From Caldilineaceae bacterium (GTDB lineage Bacteria > Chloroflexota > Anaerolineae > Caldilineales > Caldilineaceae), in contig JAPKMW010000033.1 in NCBI GenBank assembly GCA_026645575.1, positions 30,439 to 94,438 on the forward strand: 64,000 bases of DNA. The letters are read 5' to 3'. Numbering within the stretch: the first letter of the stretch is position 1; every line of letters begins with the position of its first letter. Below are positions 18,257 through 27,522 of this stretch, in pieces. A model generated the notes under the pieces. That model saw nothing but the letters and a program-made list of their open reading frames with translations. It searched no databases and was not told where the DNA came from. The translations under genes were made by a program, and so were the position numbers.

Positions 18257-19057
18257 ATGCCGATTGCACAGGTGAATGGTCAAGGATTGTATTACGAAGA
18301 TTCAGGTGGGGAAGGGCCGGCGTTGCTCTTTATGCACGGCTTTTTGATGGATCAATCCATGTTTGACCCGCAGGTCGCGGCGCTAGCGACCACCTATCGC
18401 TGTATCCGCTTTGATGCCCGTGGCTTTGGGCAAACGCAGTGGGATGGTCAACCCTTTTCGCTCTACGACACAGCCGCGGACGCCGTGGGCTTGCTCGATC
18501 ACTTGGGTATCAACCAGGCCACGATCGTCGGCATGTCACAGGGTGGCTATGCGGCGTTGCGGCTGGCGTTGCGCTATCCCAACCGAGTGAAAGCGCTGGT
18601 CTTGATGAGTACCCAAGCCGGCGCCGACCCAGAGGAAGGCAAGGCGCAATTTTATGGGATGCGCGACACCTGGAAAAGTGTCGGCCCCGTGCCGCCCCTG
18701 GTGGAAGGGGTCATGACGCTGATCATCGGCCCGCAAAGCGAAACGGCAGCGTTATGGCAGGAATGGACACCAAAATGGCAAGCCCGCACCGGCGACCAGA
18801 TTTACCATGCCATGAATAATCTGCTCGAACGCGATGACATCACCGCTGACCAACTGCGTCAAATCACGGCGCCGGCCCTGGTCACGCATGGCGATGCTGA
18901 TTTGGGGATGCCCATTGAGCTAGGCGAACAACTAGCACAGAACCTGCCCAACGGTAAAGGCTTTGTCCGCATCCCCGGCGCTGCTCACGCCGCCAACTTG
19001 ACCCACCCACAGATCATCAACCCGCCGCTAATGGCGTTTTTGGCCAAATACGCGTAG
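18257..19057 (+). CDS. Alpha/beta hydrolase
   Basis: A 266-residue single-domain alpha/beta hydrolase. The oxyanion region is MHGF (about 26-29), the nucleophile elbow GMSQGG places Ser at 94, the acid is in HGDAD (Asp 213 or 215), and His is near 244 in GAAHAAN. The family includes esterases, lactonases, peroxidases and dehalogenases. The substrate cannot be read from the sequence, but the 3-oxoadipate enol-lactonase/haloperoxidase-like subgroup is the closest in feel. GAGAAGGAG precedes the ATG. It stands alone and faces the next gene tail to tail. Confidence 0.92.
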   Translation: MPIAQVNGQGLYYEDSGGEGPALLFMHGFLMDQSMFDPQVAALATTYRCIRFDARGFGQTQWDGQPFSLYDTAADAVGLLDHLGINQATIVGMSQGGYAALRLALRYPNRVKALVLMSTQAGADPEEGKAQFYGMRDTWKSVGPVPPLVEGVMTLIIGPQSETAALWQEWTPKWQARTGDQIYHAMNNLLERDDITADQLRQITAPALVTHGDADLGMPIELGEQLAQNLPNGKGFVRIPGAAHAANLTHPQIINPPLMAFLAKYA

Positions 19058-19061
19058 AGAA

Positions 19062-19111
19062 CACAACAACGGGTGAGGAAAAATCCGTTACTTCCCTCAT
19101 CCGTTGTTGTG
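19062..19111. terminator. Bidirectional hairpin between convergent genes
   Basis: Arms 19062-19078 and 19095-19111 (17 bp, one G-T mismatch), just after the hydrolase stop and overlapping the last codons of the minus-strand gene. No long U-tract, so termination efficiency is uncertain. Confidence 0.7.
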
Positions 19112-19621
19112 CTTTGTGGTTAGCGCCGCATTCACCTTGCGGATCAAGCGCCAATGCACCACCCAAAATGGCAATGCTAAAAACCCGGCCAGCGAGCCGA
19201 CCTCATGGGGAATCAGCGACACAATCTGCAAACTGCACCAGGCTAAGCCCGAAAATAACCCAAAGCTTGGGAAGGCTTGCAGCGCTTTGTTCTGCTCTGC
19301 CTCGCGCCGAAGCGAGTTGGCGACGTTGGCGATGATAAAGAAATCCTCGATGAAGTTGTAGGGAATCAGAAACATGAGCCAGACGCTGCGTGGCGAAGCT
19401 GTGCGCGCAGTCGGCTGCACCAGGGTCAAGGTGCGTTCCAGATCCCGACAGTAGAGAAAGACAGCCAGGAGGAACGCCAGCGCTATGCCTGTTGCCCCCA
19501 CCGGCCCCACCAGTGCCAGGTCGCGGAAGACGCCTGCCCCCGCTGCCGGGTTGAGCAACGGATAGACAAAGGCATAGGCCACGGGGAGCGTTAGAACGAT
19601 TTTAAGCATTAATAGCCACAT
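19097..19621 (-). CDS. Small integral membrane protein
   Basis: A 174-residue protein with four hydrophobic segments (about 5-25, 40-60, 80-100 and 125-150). A conserved-looking loop, LIPYNFIEDFFIIANVANSL, follows the second segment. The family is not recognised. It starts nine bases after the stop of the MFS transporter gene with GAGGA as ribosome binding site, so the two form an operon and it may assist the transporter. Its 3' end overlaps the convergent terminator hairpin. Confidence 0.8.
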   Translation of the reverse strand: MWLLMLKIVLTLPVAYAFVYPLLNPAAGAGVFRDLALVGPVGATGIALAFLLAVFLYCRDLERTLTLVQPTARTASPRSVWLMFLIPYNFIEDFFIIANVANSLRREAEQNKALQAFPSFGLFSGLAWCSLQIVSLIPHEVGSLAGFLALPFWVVHWRLIRKVNAALTTKHNNG

Positions 19622-19630
19622 AAAATCCTC

Positions 19631-20944
19631 TCAAGTTGTACCGGCACTCACCACAGCCGGCGTTTGTTGGGGTCTGGCACGCAGAAAGCGAATTGTCACA
19701 AAGAGGGTGCTCAGTGCCATCACCAACGAAACGGCAAATAAGGGCCGATAGCCAAAGTGCTGGGCAATGGTGCCGCCGATGACAGGCGTAATCAGCGAGA
19801 CCAATGCAGTGATGGTGTTCGACAGGCCAACATACAAGGGGCGTTGATCAGGGTGCGCATAACCGACCACCCAATTGAGAAAACTGGCAAAGAGATTACT
19901 GCTGTTTGCCAGCCCGGAGACCAGAAAGCCGATATAGAGCGGCAGCGGCCCGACCACGCCGGCCAGTAACGCCGCAATGGGCAGCAGCGCCGCCGCCCCC
20001 AATGCCAGCCGGATATAGAGCAAATTGTTCCGCTCACCAAGCCAGGTGTAGACCAACGCCCCGGTTAAAGTGCCGGTGGTTTGCATTGCCAATAGCACCG
20101 GCACGGCGACTTCGCTCGACAACCCCAACTCGACGGTGGCATAGCCAATGTAAAAGGGCGCCGCCATCAAAAAGAGATTGGTGCCGATGCGGACGGCGAT
20201 ATAGGCGCGAAATGGGCCGTCATCGCGCAGCAAGCGGCCCAAAGTCGGCAGAAATTCACCAAAGGTCGGCGCTTTTTGCACAGCTTTGGCGCCGGGTAAT
20301 TCCTGAATAAAGATGACCGGAATGGTCGAAAGGGCAAACATCAAACCGGCTACGCCAAAGAGCAACGCATAATTGTTGGGAAAGGCCGGCCCCCGCTCAC
20401 TCAGGATCACCCCAATCAGCGGGGAGACCAGAAGCATCAAGCTGCCGATGATCACCGTGGCGATGCCAAACATACGTGCCCGCCAGCGGTGATCCATGCT
20501 GGTTGCCGCCAGATCCGCCCAGGGGACACCCACCAGTCCGTCGCCAAAGGCAGCAAGGGTGTAACAAATAAAAAAGGCCAGCAGGATGAGGTGCGGCTGC
20601 TCTGCCCCCAGCCAGAAGGTGAGGAACGCAAAGAGTAGAATCATCAAACGCACAGGAATATTCGGGCCGACAAACCACCACTTTTTTCGTTCATAGCGGA
20701 CAATAAAGCGGGCGACCAGCAGTTGCGGCAGCGTAAAGCCGATGGTAAACAAGCTGCCGCAGAGGCCAATCAAAATTTCGGAACTGGTCAACTGACGGAC
20801 AAAATCAGGGATAACCGTCGTCGGGCTGATGATATTCATCGCGCCGGTAAAGAGAAGAGTGTCGATCAGAAAAAAGACAAAATTGCGGCGGTAGATCCGT
20901 TCCCGTGCCGCTGGGGAAAGCGCTTGGGCAGCAGCTTCACTCAT
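19631..20944 (-). CDS. MFS transporter
   Basis: A 437-residue major facilitator with about twelve hydrophobic segments. There is a basic cytoplasmic loop (VRYERKKWW) between segments 2 and 3, and a second basic loop near residue 145 (SMDHRWRARMFGIA). The first helix follows a short cytoplasmic N-terminus. The ARERIYRRNF start and ALFAV..GYR.LF C-terminal half resemble the MFS subgroup common in Chloroflexota next to small enzymes. Substrate unknown. It is divergent from the SDR gene, with a 182-base shared promoter region at 20945-21126. Confidence 0.9.
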   Translation of the reverse strand: MSEAAAQALSPAARERIYRRNFVFFLIDTLLFTGAMNIISPTTVIPDFVRQLTSSEILIGLCGSLFTIGFTLPQLLVARFIVRYERKKWWFVGPNIPVRLMILLFAFLTFWLGAEQPHLILLAFFICYTLAAFGDGLVGVPWADLAATSMDHRWRARMFGIATVIIGSLMLLVSPLIGVILSERGPAFPNNYALLFGVAGLMFALSTIPVIFIQELPGAKAVQKAPTFGEFLPTLGRLLRDDGPFRAYIAVRIGTNLFLMAAPFYIGYATVELGLSSEVAVPVLLAMQTTGTLTGALVYTWLGERNNLLYIRLALGAAALLPIAALLAGVVGPLPLYIGFLVSGLANSSNLFASFLNWVVGYAHPDQRPLYVGLSNTITALVSLITPVIGGTIAQHFGYRPLFAVSLVMALSTLFVTIRFLRARPQQTPAVVSAGTT

Positions 20945-21126
20945 GAGTGGCCTGTCTCTAGTGTTGATGGTGGACGAATTGTCCGATTTACCCTGCCTAC
21001 AAGCGTAGTGCAGAACGATAAGTATATCACACCTCGCTACCCGCTGCCCTTTTTCCAGCCGCGGAAGGCATGATACAATGACGCTTCAATGTTCAACCAC
21101 CCATAACCGCTAGAGTTGCAAACCCT

Positions 21127-21948
21127 ATGGATAAACCGACCAGACCACCCCGTCTACAGGACAAAGTTGCCATTATCACCGGCGCGGGCACACGCGGCCC
21201 TGCCGTCGGCACCGGACAAGCCACGGCCATTCTTTTTGCCAGGGAGGGTGCGCGTCTCCTCTTGGCCGATCTTAATCTTGCCAACGCCGAAACAACACGC
21301 CAGACCATTCTTAATGAAGGCGGTGTCGCTGAAATCTTTCCCGCGGATGTGAGCAAAGAAGCCGACTGTCAAGCGCTTGTTGCGGCTGCCGTCGATCACT
21401 TTGGCGGCGTCGATCTGCTCTTCAACAATGTGGGCGTCAGCGGCAACGGCAAAGTCACCGAGGTGGAGGAGCACGCCTGGGATCAGGTAATGGCGATCAA
21501 CCTCAAGAGCATGGTCTTGACCAGCAAACATGCCATTCCGCAAATGGTGAAACGAGGCGGCGGGGCGATTATCAATGTGGCTTCCGTTGATGGTATCCGT
21601 CCCGGTCTCTGGAACAACGCGCCCTATGCCGTCTCCAAGAGCGGGGTGATTGCCCTGACCCACAATATGGCGCTCCACCACGGACGCGAAGGGGTGCGCG
21701 TCAATTGCATTGCGCCGGGGATGATCTATTCGTCAATGGTGGCCGGTCGCGTCGAAGGCGAAATGCGGGCGTTGCGCCGCAAAGCTGCTCCGCTTGGCAC
21801 CGAGGGGGACGCCTGGGATGTCGCTTATGCCGCGCTCTTTCTTGCCAGCGACGAAGCACGCTGGATCACCGGTGTGGTGCTGCCGGTCGATGGCGGGTTG
21901 ATGGCAATGGCGCCGCAAGCAATTGTGCCGTTTTTAGAAGAGGCGTAA
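21127..21948 (+). CDS. Short-chain dehydrogenase/reductase
   Basis: A 273-residue classical SDR. The coenzyme motif is extended (TGAGTRGPAVGTGQA instead of TGxxxGxG), a variant seen in a subgroup of SDRs. An Asp after the second strand (LLLADLN) indicates NAD preference. NNVG, the catalytic Ser in NVASVDG, and YAVSK (Tyr/Lys) are present, and PVDGG is near the end. It should oxidise a hydroxyl or reduce a ketone. The substrate is unknown. The ribosome binding site is weak. The stop codon runs directly into a perfect palindrome. Confidence 0.92.
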   Translation: MDKPTRPPRLQDKVAIITGAGTRGPAVGTGQATAILFAREGARLLLADLNLANAETTRQTILNEGGVAEIFPADVSKEADCQALVAAAVDHFGGVDLLFNNVGVSGNGKVTEVEEHAWDQVMAINLKSMVLTSKHAIPQMVKRGGGAIINVASVDGIRPGLWNNAPYAVSKSGVIALTHNMALHHGREGVRVNCIAPGMIYSSMVAGRVEGEMRALRRKAAPLGTEGDAWDVAYAALFLASDEARWITGVVLPVDGGLMAMAPQAIVPFLEEA

Positions 21949-21998
21949 GGTGATTGGGTGATTGAGTGATTTCGACACGCTCAATCACCCAATCACCT
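21948..21998. terminator. Bidirectional palindrome between convergent genes
   Basis: Arms 21948-21966 and 21980-21998 (19 bp, perfect), made of GGTGATTG units. It begins on the last base of the SDR stop and lies 12 bases from the stop of the convergent ligase gene. A similar GGTAATTGAGC/GCTCAATCACC palindrome lies at 51778-51826. Confidence 0.8.
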
Positions 21999-22010
21999 AC
22001 GGTTCTTTCC

Positions 22011-23699
22011 TCATTTCAATTCCGGAAAATCTTCTTCCCAAAACTCATAGGCGCCACGGGTGCGGCTGGCTTGCAATTCTGCCTCGCGTCCGCGCAATTG
22101 GACACGCCGAATTTTGCCGGAAATGGTCTTGGGCAACTCATAAAATTCCAGGCGACGGATCCGCAGATAGGGGGCCAGCCGTGTGCGTGAGAACTGGAAG
22201 AGCGCCAACGCCGCCGCACGGTTGGCCTCAACACCCGGCTTCAGCACAACATAGGCTTTGGGTACACTCAAGCGCACAGAGTCAGGGCTGGGCACCACTG
22301 CCGCCTCGGCCACCAGTTCATGTTCGATCAAGGCGCTTTCCAACTCGAAGGGACTCACGCGGTAGTCGGCACTTTTGAAGACATCATCGGTGCGACCCAC
22401 ATACCAATAGTAGCCATCGGCGTCGCGCGTCGCTGTGTCGGAGGTGTGGTAGTAGTCACCACCTAGCGCTGTAGCGGTGCGTTCGGGGCTATCGGCATAC
22501 GCTGCCATCAACCCTAATGGCCGTGGGTGCAGGTGGAGCGCGATTTCTCCATCGGCGCCGCTTTTTCCATCGACATCCAATAGAGCAACCTGATAGCCGG
22601 GCAGCGGTCGCCCCACAGCGCCCAATTTGACTGGTTGCCCTGGTGTGTTGCCGATTTGGGCTGTGGTTTCGGTCTGGCCGTAGCCATCGCGGATGGTCAC
22701 ACCCCAGACGGCCTGGACACGTTCGATCACTTCCGGGTTCAGCGGTTCGCCCGCGCTGACCACTTCGCGCAACTTGACCGGATACGCCGTCAAATTTTCC
22801 AGAATCAGCAAGCGCCAAACCGTCGGCGGCGCACAGAGCGTGGTGACGCCGTAATTGACGAGAGCATTCAACACTTTTTTCGCATCAAAACGGGCATAGT
22901 TGTAGACAAAGATACAGGCGCCGGCATTCCAGGGGGCAAAGAAACTGCTCCAGGCATGTTTAGCCCATCCCGGTGAGCTGATGTTGTAGTGAATATCGCC
23001 TTCTTGCAGCCCGATCCAATAGAGGGTCGAGAGATGGCCCACCGGATAGCTTTGATGAGTATGAAGAACCATCTTGGGCTGGGCCGTCGTGCCGGAGGTA
23101 AAATAGAGCAGAAAGGGATCGGTGGCCTGGGTTGGGCCGTCGGGGGTAAAGGTGGTTGGTGCCTGCTCGCTTTCGGCATAAGCGATCCAGCCGAGCGCCG
23201 TGCCGCCACAAACAATGCGATTGGCCAGCCCCGTCAGTTGGCTCACTTTTTCGACGCTGCTTAGATCAGCAATGACATGACGAATGCCGCCGCGCGCCAC
23301 GCGATCTTGCAGGTCAGCCAGGGTCAGCAGTGTGGTGGCCGGCGAAATGACAGCGCCCAATTTGAGTGCAGCCAGCGTCACCTCCCAAAGCGGCAACACA
23401 TTGGGCAACATAATCAACACCCGATCCCCCCGCTGTACGCCCTGGCTGCGCAAAAAGTTGGCAACCTGATTGGAACGGCTGCTCATCTCCGCATAGCTGC
23501 ACCGCACCTCCTCGCCGTTCTCATTGACGATCCAAAGCGCTGGTTGCTGATTTCCCTGGGCATAGGGATCAAAATAGTCAAGTGCCCAGTTAAATTCTTG
23601 AAGCTGGGGCCAACGGAAGTCACGGTAGGCGGTGGCGTAATCCGTGCGATGGGTCAGCAAAAACTCGCGCGCTTGCAGAAATGCCGCTGCTGCTTGCAT
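22011..23699 (-). CDS. AMP-binding acyl-CoA synthetase
   Basis: A 562-residue adenylate-forming ligase: acid + ATP + CoA to acyl-CoA. The phosphate loop YFTSGTTAQPKMVLHTH is near 195-211, the A5 motif is DGYGQTETT (about 340), the A8 hinge is YVGRTDDVFKSADYR, and the catalytic Lys is in KTISGKIRR near the end. The arrangement GWAKHAWSSFFAPW is typical of medium-chain or acetyl/benzoate-type synthetases. The ATG at 23699 is preferred to the upstream codon because AGGAGG precedes it. A TATAAT box lies upstream on the minus strand at 23752-23757. It could feed acids into beta-oxidation. Substrate uncertain. Confidence 0.93.
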   Translation of the reverse strand: MQAAAAFLQAREFLLTHRTDYATAYRDFRWPQLQEFNWALDYFDPYAQGNQQPALWIVNENGEEVRCSYAEMSSRSNQVANFLRSQGVQRGDRVLIMLPNVLPLWEVTLAALKLGAVISPATTLLTLADLQDRVARGGIRHVIADLSSVEKVSQLTGLANRIVCGGTALGWIAYAESEQAPTTFTPDGPTQATDPFLLYFTSGTTAQPKMVLHTHQSYPVGHLSTLYWIGLQEGDIHYNISSPGWAKHAWSSFFAPWNAGACIFVYNYARFDAKKVLNALVNYGVTTLCAPPTVWRLLILENLTAYPVKLREVVSAGEPLNPEVIERVQAVWGVTIRDGYGQTETTAQIGNTPGQPVKLGAVGRPLPGYQVALLDVDGKSGADGEIALHLHPRPLGLMAAYADSPERTATALGGDYYHTSDTATRDADGYYWYVGRTDDVFKSADYRVSPFELESALIEHELVAEAAVVPSPDSVRLSVPKAYVVLKPGVEANRAAALALFQFSRTRLAPYLRIRRLEFYELPKTISGKIRRVQLRGREAELQASRTRGAYEFWEEDFPELK

Positions 23700-23803
23700 A
23701 GGGTGCCTCCTGGTTGAATGGTACTGCATAGGGAAGGGAGCCGGTCATCCTATTATATACCAAAGCGCTGCAGAAGCTGTAACTACGTTCATAAATTGCT
23801 TTT

Positions 23804-23875
23804 GTCCCGTAGGGACGCTTGAGTTTAGGGGCGAAAAGATATGTTCTTCTCTAAATTCAAGCGTCCCTACGGGAC
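23804..23875. repeat. CCCGTAGGGACGC-family inverted repeat (25-bp arms, one mismatch)
   Basis: Arms 23804-23828 and 23851-23875. A second member with the same outer CCCGTAGGG core and similar TTTAGG/CTAAA inner part lies at 34106-34184. Confidence 0.92.
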
Positions 23876-23885
23876 GGACAAAACC

Positions 23886-24494
23886 CTATTCAAGCCAGCG
23901 CGTGAAGGTCGCGCCCGGTGTGCGCCGACTTTTGGGCGGTGCGACAGCCGGATCAAGATAACCGAGACGCAGCAACCCAACCATGCGCTCATTGGCGCTG
24001 GCGCCCACCAGGGTTAAGAGTTCTGGCGCGGCGGCGATAGCCCCGCTACTCCATGAGGTGCCGATGCCGAGGACATGCGCCGCCAGGGTTAAGTTTTGGA
24101 TGGCACAGCAGACGGCGCCATAGTTTTCCAGATCGATCTCCGGGTTAGGATCGCCCACCATCGTGATAAAGAGTAAAGTCGGGACACTCGACCAGGCCGC
24201 AGCGGCTTCACTGGCCTTGCGCGCCGTCACCGCCGGATCACCACCGGCGGCGCCGACTTTGGCGGTGGTGATGGCGGCGGCAATGTCACCGAGTCGGCGA
24301 CGGGCCTCACCCGTCAACACATAGAAACGCCACGGCTCGTTGAGCCGGTGATTGGGCGCCCAGACCGCCAGATCGATCAATTGGGCGAGGGTCGCCGGGG
24401 CGACGGGATCGGGCAAAAATTGTTTGATGGTGCGACGGTCGGTGATTGCGGCCGCAATGGCGGCAAAGGCATCAGTCTGGGTAGGTTGTGTCAT
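23886..24494 (-). CDS. Nitroreductase family protein
   Basis: A 202-residue FMN-dependent nitroreductase of the short YdjA/NfnB-like type. The N-terminal RRTIKQF supplies the basic FMN-phosphate contact, WAPNHRLNEPWRFYVL the cofactor pocket, and AIQNLTLAAHVLGIGTSW the dimer-interface helix. The C-terminal GLLRLGYLDPA is typical. Such enzymes use NAD(P)H to reduce nitro, quinone or enone compounds. The physiological substrate is unknown. ATG 24494 is used. A GTG three codons earlier (24503) is an alternative, and neither has a strong ribosome binding site. Confidence 0.9.
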   Translation of the reverse strand: MTQPTQTDAFAAIAAAITDRRTIKQFLPDPVAPATLAQLIDLAVWAPNHRLNEPWRFYVLTGEARRRLGDIAAAITTAKVGAAGGDPAVTARKASEAAAAWSSVPTLLFITMVGDPNPEIDLENYGAVCCAIQNLTLAAHVLGIGTSWSSGAIAAAPELLTLVGASANERMVGLLRLGYLDPAVAPPKSRRTPGATFTRWLE

Positions 24495-24603
24495 AACGTT
24501 CACTTGTCCATTGTGATAGGCGGTTAATCGCTGTTGGTATTATACCTATGAACGCACTGTGCGCAATTCGGCAGAGTGACGGCGGTACGCGCCTAATTCG
24601 AGG

Positions 24604-24675
24604 CCCATGTCCCCGGCACGAACGACAGCCGTTTTCTACTTTGGAACCACCGCCCGCTCGTGCCGGGGACATGGG
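24604..24675. repeat. Inverted repeat (18-bp perfect arms)
   Basis: Arms 24604-24621 and 24658-24675 carry a CATGTCCCCGGCACGA-type sequence. It lies in the 229-base space between the nitroreductase start and the Gfo/Idh stop, where no gene is seen. Confidence 0.9.
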
Positions 24676-24723
24676 AGCCTGCCGTTTGAATCCACCAGGG
24701 TATCCCAATGGGCGCACACTCGG

Positions 24724-25980
24724 TTATGGTCTGGGAATGGCCCGTTCCAACATAGCCTCAATATCCATCGGATCGACGCCATGTTTCACATGCAAGGCCA
24801 TGCGCACCTCATTCTCCGATTCGAGATCACCGGTCAGCGGCAGCGCCAGCCGTTTGCCTTCTTGGATCGACGACTCGCGACAGCCCACTTCCATCATCAT
24901 CGCCATGAGCGCATCGACGTCGGTGTATTCCGAAGGTTTGACGCCGCGCACGGCTTGAGCAAAATCGACAATGTGATCCATGATGGCGGCGTTATAATAG
25001 TCGCGCGTCTCGTGGAGTTTTTCGCCGCCGGTCGGCTTGGCGAAGGGGTTTTGGTATTCCACCCGGCCAATCGGCAAGTCAACATAGGTGGAAAGCCACC
25101 AACCATCTTCGCCGTGGTGTTGAATCGGGAAGATCTGATCCGCTGCGGCCTTGGTGTCGAGGACGGCATCGGAACAATAGCGCACTTCGGCGGTGGCGTG
25201 CCAGTGGCGATTGGGATTGCTCTGGTCGGTCGCCTGGCGCACGATGGCGCCACGGGCGCCGTCAATTTCGGTGTAACCGGGGCGGGGATAACGCCCTAAC
25301 AAACCCTTGATATTGGCGGCTTGATCGATCACCAGTTTGTCGCCGGGGAAGGTGAAAAAGTGAGCGCGGAAGGTTTCGCTGCTGTGGCGACGATGGGCCG
25401 ACTCGTTGTGCGGGATGACCGGCATGGTGTGGTGGATCGACTGAACATGGGTCGGGTGGGCGCCAAAGAAGTAGATCCAGCGCGAGTTGTCGTGATAGCC
25501 GGTGTGGTCATGGATGCACATCAAGCGCTTGACCTCGCCCAGAAAGCCAGTTTCGTCGATCTTTTTTGCAATGCGGTCAAAGGGGAAGCGAAAAAAGTTT
25601 TCGGCAATGCGTAAGATGACGTTGTTGGCGTGCGCTGTCTTGACCATCTCTTGGCCCTGCATGAGCAGATTGCACATACTGGTCTCAACATGACAGTGGA
25701 TGCCGTGGCTCATGAGGTAGCAGGAGACGGCATGATGAATGTCAATCGGCGCCACGATGAGGGCGGCTTCCATCGGTCGCGCTTTCACTAGTTCGCGCAC
25801 GGAGGTAAATGCGGCCACATCAAGGCGGTCGGCCATGGCTTCGGCATGTTCTTTGACCGGGTCACAGACGGCGACCAGGCGCACCCAGGGCCTGAGGGAT
25901 TCAAAGAGGGGGGCATATTGGGTTTGGGCGCGGTTGCCTGTGCCGATCAGGGCAATGTCTAGGGGTGGGTTGAGGCTCAT
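24724..25980 (-). CDS. Gfo/Idh/MocA family oxidoreductase (copy 1)
   Basis: A 418-residue NAD(P)-dependent oxidoreductase. The Rossmann motif IALIGTGNRAQ is near 10-20, and the strand-end Asp of VAVCDPV follows. The C-terminal alpha/beta domain carries FFTFPGDKLVIDQ. In place of the usual EKP motif the equivalent segment reads HVETSMCNLL, so the common catalytic Lys is absent. It is clearly homologous over its whole length to the gene at 40517-41767: both share PMEAA, SCYL, HTG-H-N, HTMP, FFTFPG, GLLGR/VLGR..RPGY, EVRYCSD and DP-D-E-ML near the end. AGGAAG precedes the ATG. Substrate unknown, probably a cyclic or sugar-derived polyol. Confidence 0.9.
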   Translation of the reverse strand: MSLNPPLDIALIGTGNRAQTQYAPLFESLRPWVRLVAVCDPVKEHAEAMADRLDVAAFTSVRELVKARPMEAALIVAPIDIHHAVSCYLMSHGIHCHVETSMCNLLMQGQEMVKTAHANNVILRIAENFFRFPFDRIAKKIDETGFLGEVKRLMCIHDHTGYHDNSRWIYFFGAHPTHVQSIHHTMPVIPHNESAHRRHSSETFRAHFFTFPGDKLVIDQAANIKGLLGRYPRPGYTEIDGARGAIVRQATDQSNPNRHWHATAEVRYCSDAVLDTKAAADQIFPIQHHGEDGWWLSTYVDLPIGRVEYQNPFAKPTGGEKLHETRDYYNAAIMDHIVDFAQAVRGVKPSEYTDVDALMAMMMEVGCRESSIQEGKRLALPLTGDLESENEVRMALHVKHGVDPMDIEAMLERAIPRP

Positions 25981-26085
25981 AAAATCTTCCTTTCAGGTTG
26001 GTGGTACAGACGCGGATTTGGGTTACGCGGATTACCCGGTGGTGACTATCGCTTTGCACATCCTGAATTCGCGCCCATAGTGGTG

Positions 26086-27198
26086 CTATTCTACTGGTAA
26101 TTCAACTTCATACAGTTGGGCATAGCCGGTGCGATCGCTGGTGTAAAGGGCAAAGCGGCTATCAGGCGAAAACGAGGGATGGGGGTGGGTATGTTGCGGT
26201 GCATAGACGGAAATCGGCCCTTTGTCATAGGGAAAGGGGCCAGCCCAATGGGCGCCCATGCTGGATGCTTCCGGGTAGCAAATGGTCTTTGGTTCGCCCA
26301 CGCCGTCTAATGGGTTGAAGAGTTGCAGCCCAATATCGGGAAAGTTGGTGTCAGCGATCATCAGCGTGCCGGCGCGGTTGCAGACTGGGTGCCAGGCATT
26401 GAACGATGTAACCCGCCGCTCGACGCCTGTGTCAACATGAATACAGCGCACACCCTTGGGCCAATCGACAAAAGCTAACTCACGCGTGCCGGGAATCCAG
26501 GTTTCATGGGTGATCCATTCCCCTGGTGAACGCTGGTAGAGGCGACGGTTGTTGCTGCCATCCCGGTTGATCACCCAAACGCGATCGGTCAGTGGCCCGG
26601 CGTAGAAGAGCAGGTTGTCATCATCGGGGCAAAATTGGATATGGGCCACTGTGTCGCGGCGCAGAATAATCTCACTTTTGCCGCTGATTGTATCGACAAT
26701 CGCCAGACAAGCATCCTTGCCGGCGTTGAACTTGACGGCCCAGTAGCGGTCATTGTGACTGAGGGCCGTCGTCCCCATGGCGGCAGCAACCATGCCCTGT
26801 TCACGCATGGCGACAGCGCCGGTGGCGGCGGCCAGTTCGGCAAAGTCCACTAATTGTTCCTCTTCCTGCGTTGCGATATTGACCCGCCAGCCACCATTTC
26901 CCGCCGTAAAATAGACATAGCGCCCATTGCGTGAAGGGTGAATTGACCAATCGCCTAGATCAGGCCGGTCAGTGAGCTGGATCAGGTCGCCGGTTGCCCG
27001 TTCTTCGGCAAAGAGTTGGGGGCTGCCCGTGCGTTCGGAGGCAAAGATCAACCAGCGCAGGGCGTCATCATAGGCCGGGATCATAAAGAAGGGATGGTGG
27101 TGAACGGCGGGGTGATTGGTGATTTGCCGAATACGCGCGCCGGTCCGTTCGTCGACCAGCCACTGCGCTTCGGCGGGGTAGCGTTGTCCTTTTGCCAT
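26086..27198 (-). CDS. Oligogalacturonate lyase-like (PL22-type) propeller protein
   Basis: A 370-residue beta-propeller. The N-terminal GQRYPAEAQWLVDERTG followed by RQITNHP and HHHPFF, and the C-terminal QHTHPHPSFSPDSRF with TSDRTG, match the oligogalacturonate lyase family, where Gln and two His of the C-terminal motif plus an upstream His (here HETWIPG) bind Mn. PL22 enzymes split unsaturated digalacturonate in the cytoplasm, and no signal peptide is seen here. Many Chloroflexota homologues are only lyase-like, so activity is unproven. ATG 27198 is chosen because GAGG precedes it. An upstream start at 27231 overlaps the repeat element. Confidence 0.82.
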   Translation of the reverse strand: MAKGQRYPAEAQWLVDERTGARIRQITNHPAVHHHPFFMIPAYDDALRWLIFASERTGSPQLFAEERATGDLIQLTDRPDLGDWSIHPSRNGRYVYFTAGNGGWRVNIATQEEEQLVDFAELAAATGAVAMREQGMVAAAMGTTALSHNDRYWAVKFNAGKDACLAIVDTISGKSEIILRRDTVAHIQFCPDDDNLLFYAGPLTDRVWVINRDGSNNRRLYQRSPGEWITHETWIPGTRELAFVDWPKGVRCIHVDTGVERRVTSFNAWHPVCNRAGTLMIADTNFPDIGLQLFNPLDGVGEPKTICYPEASSMGAHWAGPFPYDKGPISVYAPQHTHPHPSFSPDSRFALYTSDRTGYAQLYEVELPVE

Positions 27199-27218
27199 TG
27201 TTGCCTCATTCGTGTCTA

Positions 27219-27333
27219 GGCGGTATAGCACAAATTATGTAAAGCTGCGTTGGCCCAGAGGGCTAGCTCCAGCTTTACACAACAACGATGCACACCTGCT
27301 CGCGAAGGTGTGCATGGCATTTGGCATACCGCC
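27219..27333. repeat. GGCGGTATAGCACAA-bounded element, long copy with cloverleaf folding
   Basis: An outer 8-bp stem (27219-27226 with 27326-27333) encloses two perfect 9-bp hairpins: 27239-27247/27270-27278 and 27289-27297/27306-27314. The first 15 and last 12 bases match the short copy at 7103-7146, while the interior differs. Both copies lie in noncoding space next to genes. Confidence 0.82.
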
Positions 27334-27522
27334 GAATTTCTAGCAGTTTTCTGCCTTTGGTGTGTACCTGACTGATTTTTGGGGGAATTCCGCCCAAGAT
27401 CGAAGGGCCAGACTCAACCAATCGCGACATTTTATGTTCACGGGCAGCACAGAGGGTACCCGATTCCCTCTATAAAGTGTACCTTTCTGGCGCTCGTGGG
27501 TATACAACAACAGGAGTGACCT

